Translations under genes and position numbers: made by a program
Shown: positions 53,849 to 63,710 of the stretch, piece by piece
Position numbering within the stretch: position 1 is the first letter of the stretch
How the letters are laid out: each line of letters begins with the position of its first letter
The notes under the pieces: generated by a model
What the model saw: only the letters and a program-made list of their open reading frames with translations
The model's database searches: none
What the model was told of the DNA's origin: nothing
Assembly (NCBI RefSeq): GCF_007859955.1
Contig: NZ_SJPR01000004.1
Span: 372,001-436,000 of the forward strand
Reading direction: 5' to 3'
Source: Botrimarina colliarenosi
Lineage (GTDB): Bacteria; Planctomycetota; Planctomycetia; Pirellulales; Lacipirellulaceae
DNA length: 64,000 nucleotides

Positions 53849-55667
53849 GCAGCCAGACGTAAGCCAGGGAGTGTTCACCACAATCGATCTTAGCCGAGAC
53901 CCCCAATCCGCTGCGAGGATTCGCCCGGGGGGCGTCGTCGGGGTCCACGACAACCCGCACAACCGGACTCCCCTCGGCGTCGGCGTGGGTCGAGGGAGCG
54001 ACCGACGCCACCCGGCCCGTGTGGGTCGAAGCCGGGTCGGCCCGCACCACGTACTCGACGAGAAGCGGCTCGCCCATCTCGTGGGCACGTAGCAGCGGCC
54101 CCGTCCGGTGGTCGGGCGCCTCGAGCTCGATCCGCCAACGCCCCTCGGCGGCGATCTCGAGCAGGCGTTGCCCGCGCCGGACCGGCCGGTCCGCCAGGTA
54201 ATCGTCGGGGCGCCAACTGACGACGTCGCCCTCCAGCGGGCTCGCGACGACGAGTTTCGCCGCCTCGGCCTCGAGTAATTCGCGTTGACGCTGTTGATGG
54301 CCGAGCCCCTCGCGCAACGCCGCAACGCGGCTAGCGAGCGTGGTGGCGTCGGCGGCGTCTTCGTTGCGGCCCGGCAGCGACGCCCGCAGTTTCTCGGTCT
54401 CGAGCGACGCGATCTCCGCCTCGGTCGCCGCGATCGCCTCGGCCACCTCTTCTTGCTTGAGCAGCAGGTCGGGTGACGCGAGCCGAACGAGGGGCTGGCC
54501 CACGGTGACGTGATCGGCCTGTTTGACGAGGACCTCTTCGACAACGCCGTCGAGCGGCGCAAACACCCGCGCGTGGTCAATCGGCTCGAAACGGCCGTCG
54601 ACCGGCAGCCAGAGCGTGGCGGGCGTCGCCATCGCGATGATTGCACCCGCGGCAAGCAGCCCCGCCAGGACGAGCGCCGTCGCCGTCCGACCGAGGCGCC
54701 ATCCGCCGCCGGCGCCGTCGCGCTGGGAGGCGACGCCGAGGTGGCGGGCCAGCGCCGCGAGCAGGGCGTCGGCCTCCGGATCGATCGCTTCGTCGAACCA
54801 CTCGGCCATCAGAGCCAGGCGGGGGCGGCTCGGCGCCTCGTCGGCTTCGGCGGGTGGTTCGCAGGGCAGCACGCGGAGAGCCCGGACGCCCGCCGCGTCG
54901 CAGTAACGGTCGACCTGTTCGGCCAACTGCGGAGGCGGTTCGGCGCCGGTCGGAACGGGGACCACCAGCGGCTCGCCCGCCGCGAGGCCCGCCTGCGTGA
55001 GCTTTTCGATGCGGCGTGCCGCGTCGCTGCGGCGACTCACCTGCTGGACCCCACTCACCGCAACGATCCGCCAACCGCCGCCTGATGGAGCGAGCACCGT
55101 CAGCCGGTCGCAGCCGGCGAGCAGGCGCCCTTGGTCCGCCGCTTCACGGGCGATGGCTGAACGTCCCCGCCGCGAGTGCAAGCGGACGAGCAGGTTTTCG
55201 ACACGGGCAAGCCGCGACTGGGCGGCGGCCACCCGGTCCGCTTCGCGGCGGAGCTCGTAGCGGCTAGCGATCTCGGCGACAGCCGCGGCGAGTTCAACGC
55301 TCCGTTCGGGAGTCGCGGCGCCATCGCCAAGCCGTATCGCCAGCACGCCGACGACGTCGCTGGCGCCCTCGACAGGAGCCACAACGGCAGGGGCGCCATT
55401 TTCGCCAACGACGATGCGAGGGATTCCGTCGAAGCGGACCCGTTCGACGCGCTCGGAATCAATCAGCGGCGTCGCTTTGCCGGGTTGCGCCGGCCAGCGT
55501 GTCGGCAGGTCGCCGCCACTTGCCAGGGGGAACCATTCCGCCGCGTCGCTCCCGAGCGCCATGGCGGCGGCGGGGAGCAGCTGGCGATAGAACGCCGCGG
55601 GAGCGTCAGTCGCCGATGTCGCGGCGAGACGGTCGAGGTCGTCAAGGAACGCATCGACTTCCGTCAT
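53811..55667 (-). CDS. GAF-like domain/HlyD fusion membrane protein
   Basis: About 618 residues from the ATG at 55667; a GTG at 55688 would add 7. The first 320 residues form two cytoplasmic GAF-like segments (VVVAPVEGASDVVGVLAIRLGDG; DRLTVLAPSGGGWRIVAVSGVQQV). A membrane helix follows (ALVLAGLLAAGAIIAMATPATLWLP), then an HlyD adaptor with lipoyl halves (FAPLDGVVEEVLVKQADHVTVGQPLVRL; VASPLEGDVVSWRPDDYLADRPVRRGQRLLEI) around a coiled coil. It may couple a cytoplasmic signal to periplasmic conduit assembly. It overlaps the next adaptor gene by 38 bp and lies 39 bp after the giant-protein gene. Confidence 0.85.
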   Translation of the reverse strand: MTEVDAFLDDLDRLAATSATDAPAAFYRQLLPAAAMALGSDAAEWFPLASGGDLPTRWPAQPGKATPLIDSERVERVRFDGIPRIVVGENGAPAVVAPVEGASDVVGVLAIRLGDGAATPERSVELAAAVAEIASRYELRREADRVAAAQSRLARVENLLVRLHSRRGRSAIAREAADQGRLLAGCDRLTVLAPSGGGWRIVAVSGVQQVSRRSDAARRIEKLTQAGLAAGEPLVVPVPTGAEPPPQLAEQVDRYCDAAGVRALRVLPCEPPAEADEAPSRPRLALMAEWFDEAIDPEADALLAALARHLGVASQRDGAGGGWRLGRTATALVLAGLLAAGAIIAMATPATLWLPVDGRFEPIDHARVFAPLDGVVEEVLVKQADHVTVGQPLVRLASPDLLLKQEEVAEAIAATEAEIASLETEKLRASLPGRNEDAADATTLASRVAALREGLGHQQRQRELLEAEAAKLVVASPLEGDVVSWRPDDYLADRPVRRGQRLLEIAAEGRWRIELEAPDHRTGPLLRAHEMGEPLLVEYVVRADPASTHTGRVASVAPSTHADAEGSPVVRVVVDPDDAPRANPRSGLGVSAKIDCGEHSLAYVWLHEAIEAIRRRWF

Positions 55668-55705
55668 CGACTCTTGGGCCCTCGCCACGGAGGGCCGGCG
55701 GCTCG

Positions 55706-58700
55706 CTAGCCGCCGTGCTTCCGCCGCTGTCGTTTCAATCGAGTAAACGCCACGCCATCGGCGTCCAGTGTAAACGGTCCGGTCTGATCGAGGCGACGCC
55801 GCCAGACGCCAACCGCGGCCATCGCGGCAAAAGCGGCGTTGCCGGCGGCCCTACGTTCGGCGCCACCGGTCAAGTCAGCCCCGAGCGGGCTGTCGACCGG
55901 CTGGATCAGCGGCGCCGCGGCGTCCACGGGATCGCCGACGGCGTTCCCATCGGCTCCGTCAATCGGGCCCTCTGGGGCGACTGGGTCAACCGGGACGTCG
56001 ATCGCATCCACCGGCGTGGCGGCCGCTTCCGACTCCCCGTCGTCCCCCTTCACCCACTCTTCGAGCAGTTGTTCGCTCCGGGGCGTCACCACCTTGATGA
56101 TGTAACGGCCCTCGGAGTAGGGCCCGTCGTCGATCTCGTCGCGGATCTCTCGCAAGAAGTTCCCCTCGGCATCGTCGCGAGACTGGGGCCACGACTCGCC
56201 CGGGATGTCGGTGAGCCACTCGTTGTCGCTATCGACCCGGCCGTAGAGCACCTCTTCGGCGGTCGAGGCGACGGCGGCCTTCCCGATATCGACGCTAGTT
56301 TGTTGTCCCGTCGCTGTCGGTTCGCTCCGGGCGACCGGCGTCGTCACCGGCTCGTACTCTTGCGGCAAGTCCGGCTGCGAAATGAGGAAGTACCCCGGAG
56401 GGGGCAGCGTGATGATCCGCGGGGCGATCACGAAGCTTGCGCTGTTGAGATCGCGGGCGCCCCCCTGGTCGTAGAGGTTGATCGCCGGGTCGTTGTAAAC
56501 GCGGACGGTCGTCGGCAGCGTGTCTTGCGCGGGGTTGCTGGGCACGAACTCGCGCGAGTAGAGGTGCCGCAGCGTGCCGACGCGGAACTCCCCCTCGAGC
56601 TGCTGGTACTCGTAGCCGGTCACGTCGGGATCGGCGACGTTCGATTCGATCTCATTGCGAACGACCTGGGTCAGGTCGGCGTGCTCGGTCGTACCGGGGA
56701 CGCTGGTCGAACCGACCTCGTTGACCGGTCCGTTCGGGTCGCGCGGCAGGTCACGCGGGTTCGCCTCGCTCGCCTCGCGGATGTCGGCCACGTCGGCCCA
56801 CTCGATCTCGACCAGCAAGTTATCTTCGCCGCGCGAGCCGAGGGCGAGCGTCAGCCGTTGCTCGAAGTCTTGGTCGGCCCGCACGAGGCCGGTGGTCGCC
56901 GCGTTGGCCCGTTCGCTCGAGGGGTCGAGGATCGCCCGCGGGCCGTACGAGTCGACGCCGTCCTGCGCCGCGACGCTCGTCACGACGCCCGTCTTGCTCT
57001 GCAACTTGGTCGTGCGGTAGACGACCGACTCGGAACCTTGCTGGTCGGGCTCGACGGTGTCGATCGTCAACGCCCCGGCGGCGACAGCGGTGAAGACGCC
57101 CCCCGCCATCTGCACGACGGTCGCGTCGGGCGAATCATCGCCCTGCCGGCCGCGGTTGGTGAAGAGCACGTCGCCGCCGTCCTGCGTCGCCAAGTAAGCG
57201 TTGCCGACCTCATCGACAACAAAGCCACGGGCCGCGTCGGCGTCGACCGCTCGGCCCGCCGGGTCGGCGACGTCGCCTACCACCACGTCGCCAGTGACGA
57301 TGACGATCGCCGAGTAAGCGTCGTCGATGGTCCGCGCGACCGCGACGCCGGTGTTGGCGTTCGTGCCGTCGCTGCGAGTTTCGAACAGCTGGGCGTTGTC
57401 CCCGGTCGACGTGAGCAAGTCCTCAAAGCCGCGATCGGTGCGCGGCGTCGTGCCGGCGGGTACGGGCCGACCGCGGTCGGGGTTTCGTGGCGCCTGATCG
57501 GGCCGGCTGCCGTCCACAGGGCTGTCGATCTCGACGATCACCGGCGTGACCACCGAGTTGTTCGGCGTCGGGATCGCGGCGACTTCGAAGCGGTCCGAGA
57601 TCGTCCCTCCCGCCGCCAGCGGGCTACCGATCGACTCGGGAGCGCCCGCCTTGATCTGCAGGTTCGGGGCGCCGTCGGTGCTCGTCACCTCGAGCAACCG
57701 CAGCAACACCGCGCTGTTGTCCGAAGCTACCGAAACGTGGGAGGCCGACAGCGGAGTCAGCTCGCCCCGGTTCACTTGCGAAACGGCGTTCTTCGCCGAC
57801 AGATAAAACACGCCCGCAAACTGCCCGTAGCCCGCCAAATTCGGCAGCGCCTCCGAACCGGTCAGAACGTTGATTGCCGAGTCGGCCTCGACCGAAACGC
57901 TGTTCGCACGGACTGCCAGGTACTGGGCGTCGTCGAAGATTTGCGTGTTGGTGATCGAGAACTTTGCCGGTCCGTCGCCGAGCACCACGTCGCCCAGCGG
58001 CGCGTCGTCACCTGTCGCGAAAGCGTTCAAGGCGACCGTATTCTCAATGGTAGTTGTGGCGTCGTCGTCGTCGCCAATCGAGCCGATGGCGAACAACTCA
58101 AGGTCGCTTGCCAAACTCTGGCCACTGGCGACCATCGTGTCGTTGTCCTCCGCGAATCGTGCCCTTCCGCCATCGACCTGAAAGCGGAGCGACCCGGCCT
58201 GGAAAATCGCCGCTGCGGGGGCGCCCGTCTCGGCGACGCCGACATCGACTCCCTTGGCGCCCGGCTGCACGACCTCGAACGACGCGACGCCGTCAACAAG
58301 CAATTGATTGGCCGACCCCGCATTGGCGAGAACAATCACCACCGTGTTGGAAAGGTCGCCGGTGGCGAGGACACGGAACGTCGCGTCGCCCGTTATTTGC
58401 AAGTTGGCGGTTGGCGAGTCGGTGATGACGCCGTTGGTTTGCAGCAACAGCTCGTCGGCCAGACTGGCGTCGCCCGTCGTGTTGGTGAGAAGCGTGCCGT
58501 TGTCCTCGGCGATCCGCACCATGCCGCCCGGCGCGCGGAAGCGGAGCGAGCCGGCCGTAAATGTCGCGTTGGCCGGAGCGCCACTTTCGATCACGCCGAC
58601 GTCGATCCCCTTAGCGTTGGGGTTGGTCGCCGTTTGCACGACCTCGAAGGTCGCCAGCCCGTTCACGACCAAGCGATTCGCGGCTCCGCTGTCCGCCAGC

Positions 58701-61700
58701 TGGATCGCCTTGTTACCTGAGACCCCTGCAATGGCAAGAACCCGGAACGTCGCGTCGTTGAGGACAACCACCGCGGCGCCGGGCTCGTCGATGATCGCTC
58801 CCGCGGCGGCGACTTCGAGAGCGCCAGCCGAGCTCTGAACCAGACCCGCCGATTGCCCAAGGACGCCGCCCGTCAGATCGCTCCACTCGGCTAGTTGGAC
58901 GCCGTTGTCTTCCGCGATCCGGATGAGGCCGCCGGTGTTCGAGAAGCGGATCGCCCCGGTCTGGAATGTCGCCGCAGCCGGCGCGCCGGTAGTGGCAACG
59001 ACTCCTAGGTCCATGCCCCACGCCCCCTGCGAAATGAAGGATGCGTCGCCCCCGACGAGGAACGAATTGGGAGAACCGGCCGTGTTGTCGTCCGCGAGCC
59101 GGATCGCCGTGCCGCCGACGCCGACGTTCGCCGCCTCCCTGACAAGCAAGGCGGCGTTTTCGGTGATCGCCACCCGGGCGTCGATCGCGTCGGTGATCGA
59201 TCCGACGGAAACGAGATCGAGCGAGCGCGCCGAACTTTCGGTCGGTGTCGGCGAGCCAATCAGGGGTGACAGACCTGTCGCGGGCCAACCGGCGAGCACC
59301 GTCCCAGGATTCAGGCCATAGGTCCCACCCCCGAGGGTCACCGTACGGGCCTCGGCAACACGAACGTCGCCGGTGGGAGCTGAAAAACGAATCGAGCCTG
59401 CAGAGAAGGCGCCTTCGGTGGGCGTGCCCCCACTGTTGACGCCAACGCTGACGCCCTTCCCTTGCGTTTGCACGACAAAGGTGGCGACTCCTTCAACGAC
59501 AATCCGGCTGCTTGCGGTGTCCGCGACGTTGATCCGCCAGGGATCGCCCGACACCCCTCCTTGTGAAACGAACGTCGCGTCCCTCACACGCAGCATCGCG
59601 GTGTCGGCGTCGGTGATCGATCCGGTCGCCAGCAACTCGAACGATCCTGCCCAGCTCAGGTCGCTGATTGCTGCCGTCCGAATCAGCCCGATGTTCAAGT
59701 TGTTCCATGAGCCAAGCACCGCCGGGCTATCCTCCGCGACGAAGACGTCGCCTTCGATCGCATGGAATCGAAGTGTGCCGGCGTTGAACGTCGCTGCCGC
59801 CGCCGCGCCGGACGTATCGACGCCGACTCGGATATCGACCAACAGGCCGCCTGCAGAGACGAACGTCGCGGCGCCCGTCACGAGGAGTTGATTCGACCCG
59901 CCGCCATTGGCGAGGTCGATCGCCGCCGTGTTCGGGGGAAGAGAATCCTCGCCCGTCACCCGGAAGCCGGCGTCACCGGTCACTTCGATAATGGCGTCGG
60001 CCGCGTCCGTGAGGGGACCGTCCGAGACGATTTCAAGCGACTGCGACAAACTGCGGGAGGGCGGCGAGGCGAGCTGTTGCGACGCCACGGGTCCCGTCCA
60101 GCCAGCAAGATGCGTGCCGGGGGTTTCGGTGTAGGCGACTTCTTTGAAGGTCGCGTCCGCATCCTCGGCGATCCGCACCGCGGCGCCGGGCGCGGAAAAG
60201 CGGAGGCTCCCCGCGACGAACTCCGCGGCGGCCACGGTGGTTGCGTTCGTCACGCCAACCGACACGCCGGCTGACGCCACGAAAGTCGTCCGACCATCGA
60301 CGATGAGCTTGTTGTTCGCCGCCTGATCGGCGAGCGTGATGGACGACCCGCTCACGAAGCTCGCCGAAGCGGTGGGGTCGTAGACGCGGTCGCCCGTGGC
60401 GTTGCGGCCGGTCGCCAGCACGACCGCATCGACCGCGTCGGTGATAGCGCCGCTGGAGGTAATCTCGATGGTCCGCGCTTCGTTCGCCATCGGCGGCGTG
60501 GCGATCAAAGCCGACGTCGATCCCATCGGCCAACCCGCCAAAATGGTGGCTCCGTCCTCCGCGATGCGAGCTAGGCCACCCGGCGCGGCGAAGCGTAGGG
60601 ACCCTGACTCGAAGACGCCCGCGGCGGCCATGCCAGTCGGAATGACGCCAACCGTCAGGGTGCGTCCGAGTCCGGCAACAAAGGTCGCCGAGTCCGCAAC
60701 GATCAAAGAATTGCCAGCGCCACCATCGACGAGGACGATGTCTTCCGCGGCGACAAACGTAGCGGATCCACCGCGGGCGCCAACGCGAAGGTCCGACGTC
60801 GATTCGTCGCGTATTGAACCCGCTGAAGCGAGTTCTAAATTGAGCGCTCGACTCATCGTCGGCGCGATTCCCACGACGATTGGGGACAGCGGGTCGGCGT
60901 CCCAGCCCGCCAACAGCACGCCGCTATCCTCGGCGATCGTGACGCCGGTGCCCGGGGCGTAAAATCGAAGGCGGCCGAAATTCAAATCGGCTTCTGCAGG
61001 TGTCGAGGAAGGCGTAACACCAAGCAGCAACCCAGGCCGTGAAATCCCAAGGGTCGTCACAAAGGTCGCCAATCCGTCGACCGAAAGCGTGTTGTTAGGT
61101 CCTTCGTTCGCTAGGTTGATGACCCCGCTAGCGAAAAACGTCGCATTCGCGGTGGGGTCCGTTTGGGGACTGCCGTCGGCCGCGACGCCCGTGACGATGA
61201 CCACGGCGTTGGAGTCGTCAGTAATCCCGCCGGCGGAGTACAGCTCCAGCGTTTGGGCGGTGCTCGCAATCGGCGAGGCGGTGATCGCGGCGAACGCCTC
61301 CGTCGAGACGCCCCAACCGGCCAAGACCGTGTCGCTGTCCTCCGCGATGCGCACCGACGCCCCCGGCGCCGAGAACCGCAGGCTACCCGCATTGAACAAC
61401 GCGACGGCGGGCGCACCGTTGGCGGCGACGCCAACGTCGATCCCCTTCGGCCCGTCATACAGAGGCGACGCGGTAGCAACTGGCTCGACGATAAAGGTCG
61501 CGACGCCTTCGATGCGGACGCTGCCTGTCGTTTGATCGGCGAGCACAATCGCCTGCACGAGTCCGCCATCGGCGATCAGCGCGGCATCCGAGACGATAAA
61601 GGTCGCGTCCGGGGCAAGACCAACCGACTCGCCGCCGCCGACCGTCATTTCCGCCCCCGCACGGTCCGTAATCGGGCCAGCCGACACCAGCCGCAGTTGC

Positions 61701-63316
61701 TGCGCCGTCACACTGTCAAGGTGCGTGCCCGCTTGTGAGCCGTCGCGGTGCGGCTTGAACGTACCGCCGTCTTCGTAAACGGTGACGGCGCCACCGATTG
61801 CCTTGAGGCTGCCGAAGTTCGCCGTCGCCGCATCGTCGACCGCAATCTCAAAGCGGTCCTCAGGCGCCTCCCCACCGGTTGCGACGAGCGAAACCAATCC
61901 GCCCGCCTCGAGTTGTCCGGCGACGTGGATTCCGCCGCGGGCGGCCATGGCCGGGTCAACGATTCCACCAAACACCACCGCGTCGTCACGCCAGATCACA
62001 TAGTCGGCGCCGTTGACGGCGCCGTCGCCGTTGGCGTCGCCGTCAGAACGCATGGCGCCCGAAGCGATCACGCCCGACGCTTCCCAGATGGCGTAGTCGG
62101 CGGCGTCAATGACTTGGTCGCCGTTGAAATCCGCGCGGAAGTCGGCGTACGACGAGGTCAACGAGGCGTCGCTCTCAACCACAATCCGCGCGCCGGCGCC
62201 GACCTCGATCTGGCCCGCCGTGGTGAGACTGAGGTTGTACGCCTCGATCGTGCCCACGATGGTGGTCGGCGACCCGTTCGCAACGTCTTCAAGCGTCGCA
62301 TCTTCTGAAATCAACACGTTGGCTCCATAGGCGTTGATGGAGCCAAACTCGGTCCACCCCTCGCCACCGATCAGCACATCGTGGACGCCCGCCGGCTCGG
62401 CCGCGTCGAAGGTCGCAACGCCGCCGATCACGAGGCGGTCACCCGGCGTATCGGCGAGTTGGATGCCCCCTTGGCCGAGTTGCCCCACCGTATCCCGCCA
62501 GACCGTGTAGTCGGCGGCGTCGACTCGGCCATCGCCGTTCGCATCGCCGTCGTATTTCGACGCGCCCGTTGTCATCCCGTACGCGGACGCCCAAAGAGCG
62601 TAGTCGCCGTCGTTGACGAAGCGGTCGCCGTTGAAATCGCCCGCCGGACTCGCAGCGCGAGAGATGAACGTGGCGTTCCCCGTCACGTTAATCTGGGTGC
62701 CGGGGGCGTCGGTGATCGAGCCGAACGCAAGGACTTCGATGTCGCCCGAAACGCTGATGCTCGACATCACCGTCCCGGAGGGCGCCACCGCGAGGCGGAA
62801 GCCGTCGGACGGAGCTGTGAGCAACGCGAACGGCTGCTGTTGCCCAACCGCGGACGGTCCGACCAGTGTGACGGGCCCGGAGAGTGCTGAGAAATCGACG
62901 TCACCGAAGCGGACGTCGAGCGGCCGCCCCAGGTCGTTCTGCACCACCAGGCCGTCGTCGAGCGACGCCAGCAAGCCGCGGTCGATCGAGAGGGTGTTCC
63001 CCTCGATCGCGACCCCCACGGGCAACTGCTCGACCGGGGGCTGCTCCCACCCACCCGAGTTGGTGAACTGGTAGGCGTCGTCTTGCTGGGTGATCGCCAG
63101 CGTGTCGCCATCGGCGCCGTCGAAGCCGCTGAGAACTAGTCCCGACGCGGTGAGCGTAAAGTCGGCGCTAAGGACGCGCCGGCGCTCGAGCCGCATGATC
63201 CGCAGAGGTCGCGGCCCCGGCGGGCGGGCCGGCCGGGCGAACAGCCCCTCGACCGCTTCTTCCCAGTCTTGCCGGGCGCGAGACAACAGCCGCCGGACGG
63301 CGCGAAACGGGTCCAT
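55706..63316 (-). CDS. Giant repetitive surface protein with LEPR-XLL-like motif and dockerin-like repeats
   Basis: 2536 residues from the ATG at 63316; the 43-residue upstream extension is rejected. The N-terminus carries RLERRRVLSADF (residues about 43-53), like the planctomycete LEPR-XLL export motif, and no classical signal peptide. Two dockerin-like paired EF-hand segments lie near residues 225-275 (DFNGDRFVNDGDYALW...DANGDGRVDAADYTVW) and 395-445. A passenger of nine to eleven units follows (about 470-1780), each with RFSAPGxxVRIAEDxxxxLAGW-like strands. The last 700 residues are acidic. Near the C-terminus is AAFAAMAAVGVWRRR, then about 30 residues. It is likely exported by the HlyD/M50 genes that follow 39 bp downstream. 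Confidence 0.85.
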   Translation of the reverse strand: MDPFRAVRRLLSRARQDWEEAVEGLFARPARPPGPRPLRIMRLERRRVLSADFTLTASGLVLSGFDGADGDTLAITQQDDAYQFTNSGGWEQPPVEQLPVGVAIEGNTLSIDRGLLASLDDGLVVQNDLGRPLDVRFGDVDFSALSGPVTLVGPSAVGQQQPFALLTAPSDGFRLAVAPSGTVMSSISVSGDIEVLAFGSITDAPGTQINVTGNATFISRAASPAGDFNGDRFVNDGDYALWASAYGMTTGASKYDGDANGDGRVDAADYTVWRDTVGQLGQGGIQLADTPGDRLVIGGVATFDAAEPAGVHDVLIGGEGWTEFGSINAYGANVLISEDATLEDVANGSPTTIVGTIEAYNLSLTTAGQIEVGAGARIVVESDASLTSSYADFRADFNGDQVIDAADYAIWEASGVIASGAMRSDGDANGDGAVNGADYVIWRDDAVVFGGIVDPAMAARGGIHVAGQLEAGGLVSLVATGGEAPEDRFEIAVDDAATANFGSLKAIGGAVTVYEDGGTFKPHRDGSQAGTHLDSVTAQQLRLVSAGPITDRAGAEMTVGGGESVGLAPDATFIVSDAALIADGGLVQAIVLADQTTGSVRIEGVATFIVEPVATASPLYDGPKGIDVGVAANGAPAVALFNAGSLRFSAPGASVRIAEDSDTVLAGWGVSTEAFAAITASPIASTAQTLELYSAGGITDDSNAVVIVTGVAADGSPQTDPTANATFFASGVINLANEGPNNTLSVDGLATFVTTLGISRPGLLLGVTPSSTPAEADLNFGRLRFYAPGTGVTIAEDSGVLLAGWDADPLSPIVVGIAPTMSRALNLELASAGSIRDESTSDLRVGARGGSATFVAAEDIVLVDGGAGNSLIVADSATFVAGLGRTLTVGVIPTGMAAAGVFESGSLRFAAPGGLARIAEDGATILAGWPMGSTSALIATPPMANEARTIEITSSGAITDAVDAVVLATGRNATGDRVYDPTASASFVSGSSITLADQAANNKLIVDGRTTFVASAGVSVGVTNATTVAAAEFVAGSLRFSAPGAAVRIAEDADATFKEVAYTETPGTHLAGWTGPVASQQLASPPSRSLSQSLEIVSDGPLTDAADAIIEVTGDAGFRVTGEDSLPPNTAAIDLANGGGSNQLLVTGAATFVSAGGLLVDIRVGVDTSGAAAAATFNAGTLRFHAIEGDVFVAEDSPAVLGSWNNLNIGLIRTAAISDLSWAGSFELLATGSITDADTAMLRVRDATFVSQGGVSGDPWRINVADTASSRIVVEGVATFVVQTQGKGVSVGVNSGGTPTEGAFSAGSIRFSAPTGDVRVAEARTVTLGGGTYGLNPGTVLAGWPATGLSPLIGSPTPTESSARSLDLVSVGSITDAIDARVAITENAALLVREAANVGVGGTAIRLADDNTAGSPNSFLVGGDASFISQGAWGMDLGVVATTGAPAAATFQTGAIRFSNTGGLIRIAEDNGVQLAEWSDLTGGVLGQSAGLVQSSAGALEVAAAGAIIDEPGAAVVVLNDATFRVLAIAGVSGNKAIQLADSGAANRLVVNGLATFEVVQTATNPNAKGIDVGVIESGAPANATFTAGSLRFRAPGGMVRIAEDNGTLLTNTTGDASLADELLLQTNGVITDSPTANLQITGDATFRVLATGDLSNTVVIVLANAGSANQLLVDGVASFEVVQPGAKGVDVGVAETGAPAAAIFQAGSLRFQVDGGRARFAEDNDTMVASGQSLASDLELFAIGSIGDDDDATTTIENTVALNAFATGDDAPLGDVVLGDGPAKFSITNTQIFDDAQYLAVRANSVSVEADSAINVLTGSEALPNLAGYGQFAGVFYLSAKNAVSQVNRGELTPLSASHVSVASDNSAVLLRLLEVTSTDGAPNLQIKAGAPESIGSPLAAGGTISDRFEVAAIPTPNNSVVTPVIVEIDSPVDGSRPDQAPRNPDRGRPVPAGTTPRTDRGFEDLLTSTGDNAQLFETRSDGTNANTGVAVARTIDDAYSAIVIVTGDVVVGDVADPAGRAVDADAARGFVVDEVGNAYLATQDGGDVLFTNRGRQGDDSPDATVVQMAGGVFTAVAAGALTIDTVEPDQQGSESVVYRTTKLQSKTGVVTSVAAQDGVDSYGPRAILDPSSERANAATTGLVRADQDFEQRLTLALGSRGEDNLLVEIEWADVADIREASEANPRDLPRDPNGPVNEVGSTSVPGTTEHADLTQVVRNEIESNVADPDVTGYEYQQLEGEFRVGTLRHLYSREFVPSNPAQDTLPTTVRVYNDPAINLYDQGGARDLNSASFVIAPRIITLPPPGYFLISQPDLPQEYEPVTTPVARSEPTATGQQTSVDIGKAAVASTAEEVLYGRVDSDNEWLTDIPGESWPQSRDDAEGNFLREIRDEIDDGPYSEGRYIIKVVTPRSEQLLEEWVKGDDGESEAAATPVDAIDVPVDPVAPEGPIDGADGNAVGDPVDAAAPLIQPVDSPLGADLTGGAERRAAGNAAFAAMAAVGVWRRRLDQTGPFTLDADGVAFTRLKRQRRKHGG

Positions 63317-63567
63317 CGAGGAGCGCCTGAGGGGCTTGGCGTGACGCGGCCGCGGCGCCGGTCCCGCCCAGAAACGCACCACGGGCCGCCGCCGCGAAGA
63401 GAAAACGGCTATCGCCGTGATAATCACAGGCGGCAAAACTGTCAAACTAACGCGGCCAGCCCACCCAAGAGTGCCGGCGAAACGGCCCCTCTGTCAGAAA
63501 AGAGGATGGCCGCATGAGGACCTGAGGGATGGTCATTTCGGCCCGAATGACGCCAAGTCTCATCGCG

Positions 63568-63607
63568 AAAAAACGACGAAGGGCGGCCCCTTTCGGAGCC
63601 GCCCTTC
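63568..63607 (-). terminator. Terminator of tRNA-Ser
   Basis: On the minus strand, GAAGGGCGGC / GCCGCCCTTC with an internal TCCGAAAGGG-type loop is followed four bases later by TTTTTT (A-run at 63568-63573 on the + strand). A good Rho-independent terminator 16 bases after the tRNA 3' end. It also separates the tRNA from the giant gene, which starts about 250 bases further on. Confidence 0.85.
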
Positions 63608-63622
63608 GTGTTGTTCAGTCAG

Positions 63623-63705
63623 CGGAGGGCACGGGACTCGAACCCGCAACCGGTTGCCCGGCACCTGAATTCCAATCAGGCCGCTAGCCAATTCGCCTAC
63701 CCTCC
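63623..63705 (-). tRNA. tRNA-Ser (anticodon GGA)
   Basis: About 83 bases on the minus strand with acceptor GGAGGGT / GCCCTCC (one G-U pair), D loop with TTGG, anticodon stem CCTGA / TCAGG and loop TTGGAAT (anticodon GGA), a long class-II variable arm (TGCCGGGCAACCGGTT) and T arm GCGGGTTCGAGTCCCGT. The discriminator is G, as expected for tRNA-Ser; CCA is not encoded. Confidence 0.93.
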
Positions 63706-63710
63706 GTTTT

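Noticed and set aside
53849..54655. N-terminal extension of the HlyD adaptor gene
   Set aside because: It is the shadow of the GAF-like/HlyD gene in another frame. The ATG at 53848 starts a signal peptide.
58100..61900. CRISPR-like regular repetition
   Set aside because: The repetition is at protein level within one long gene, with units of several hundred bases and variable sequence. There are no short identical repeats with unique spacers anywhere in the window.
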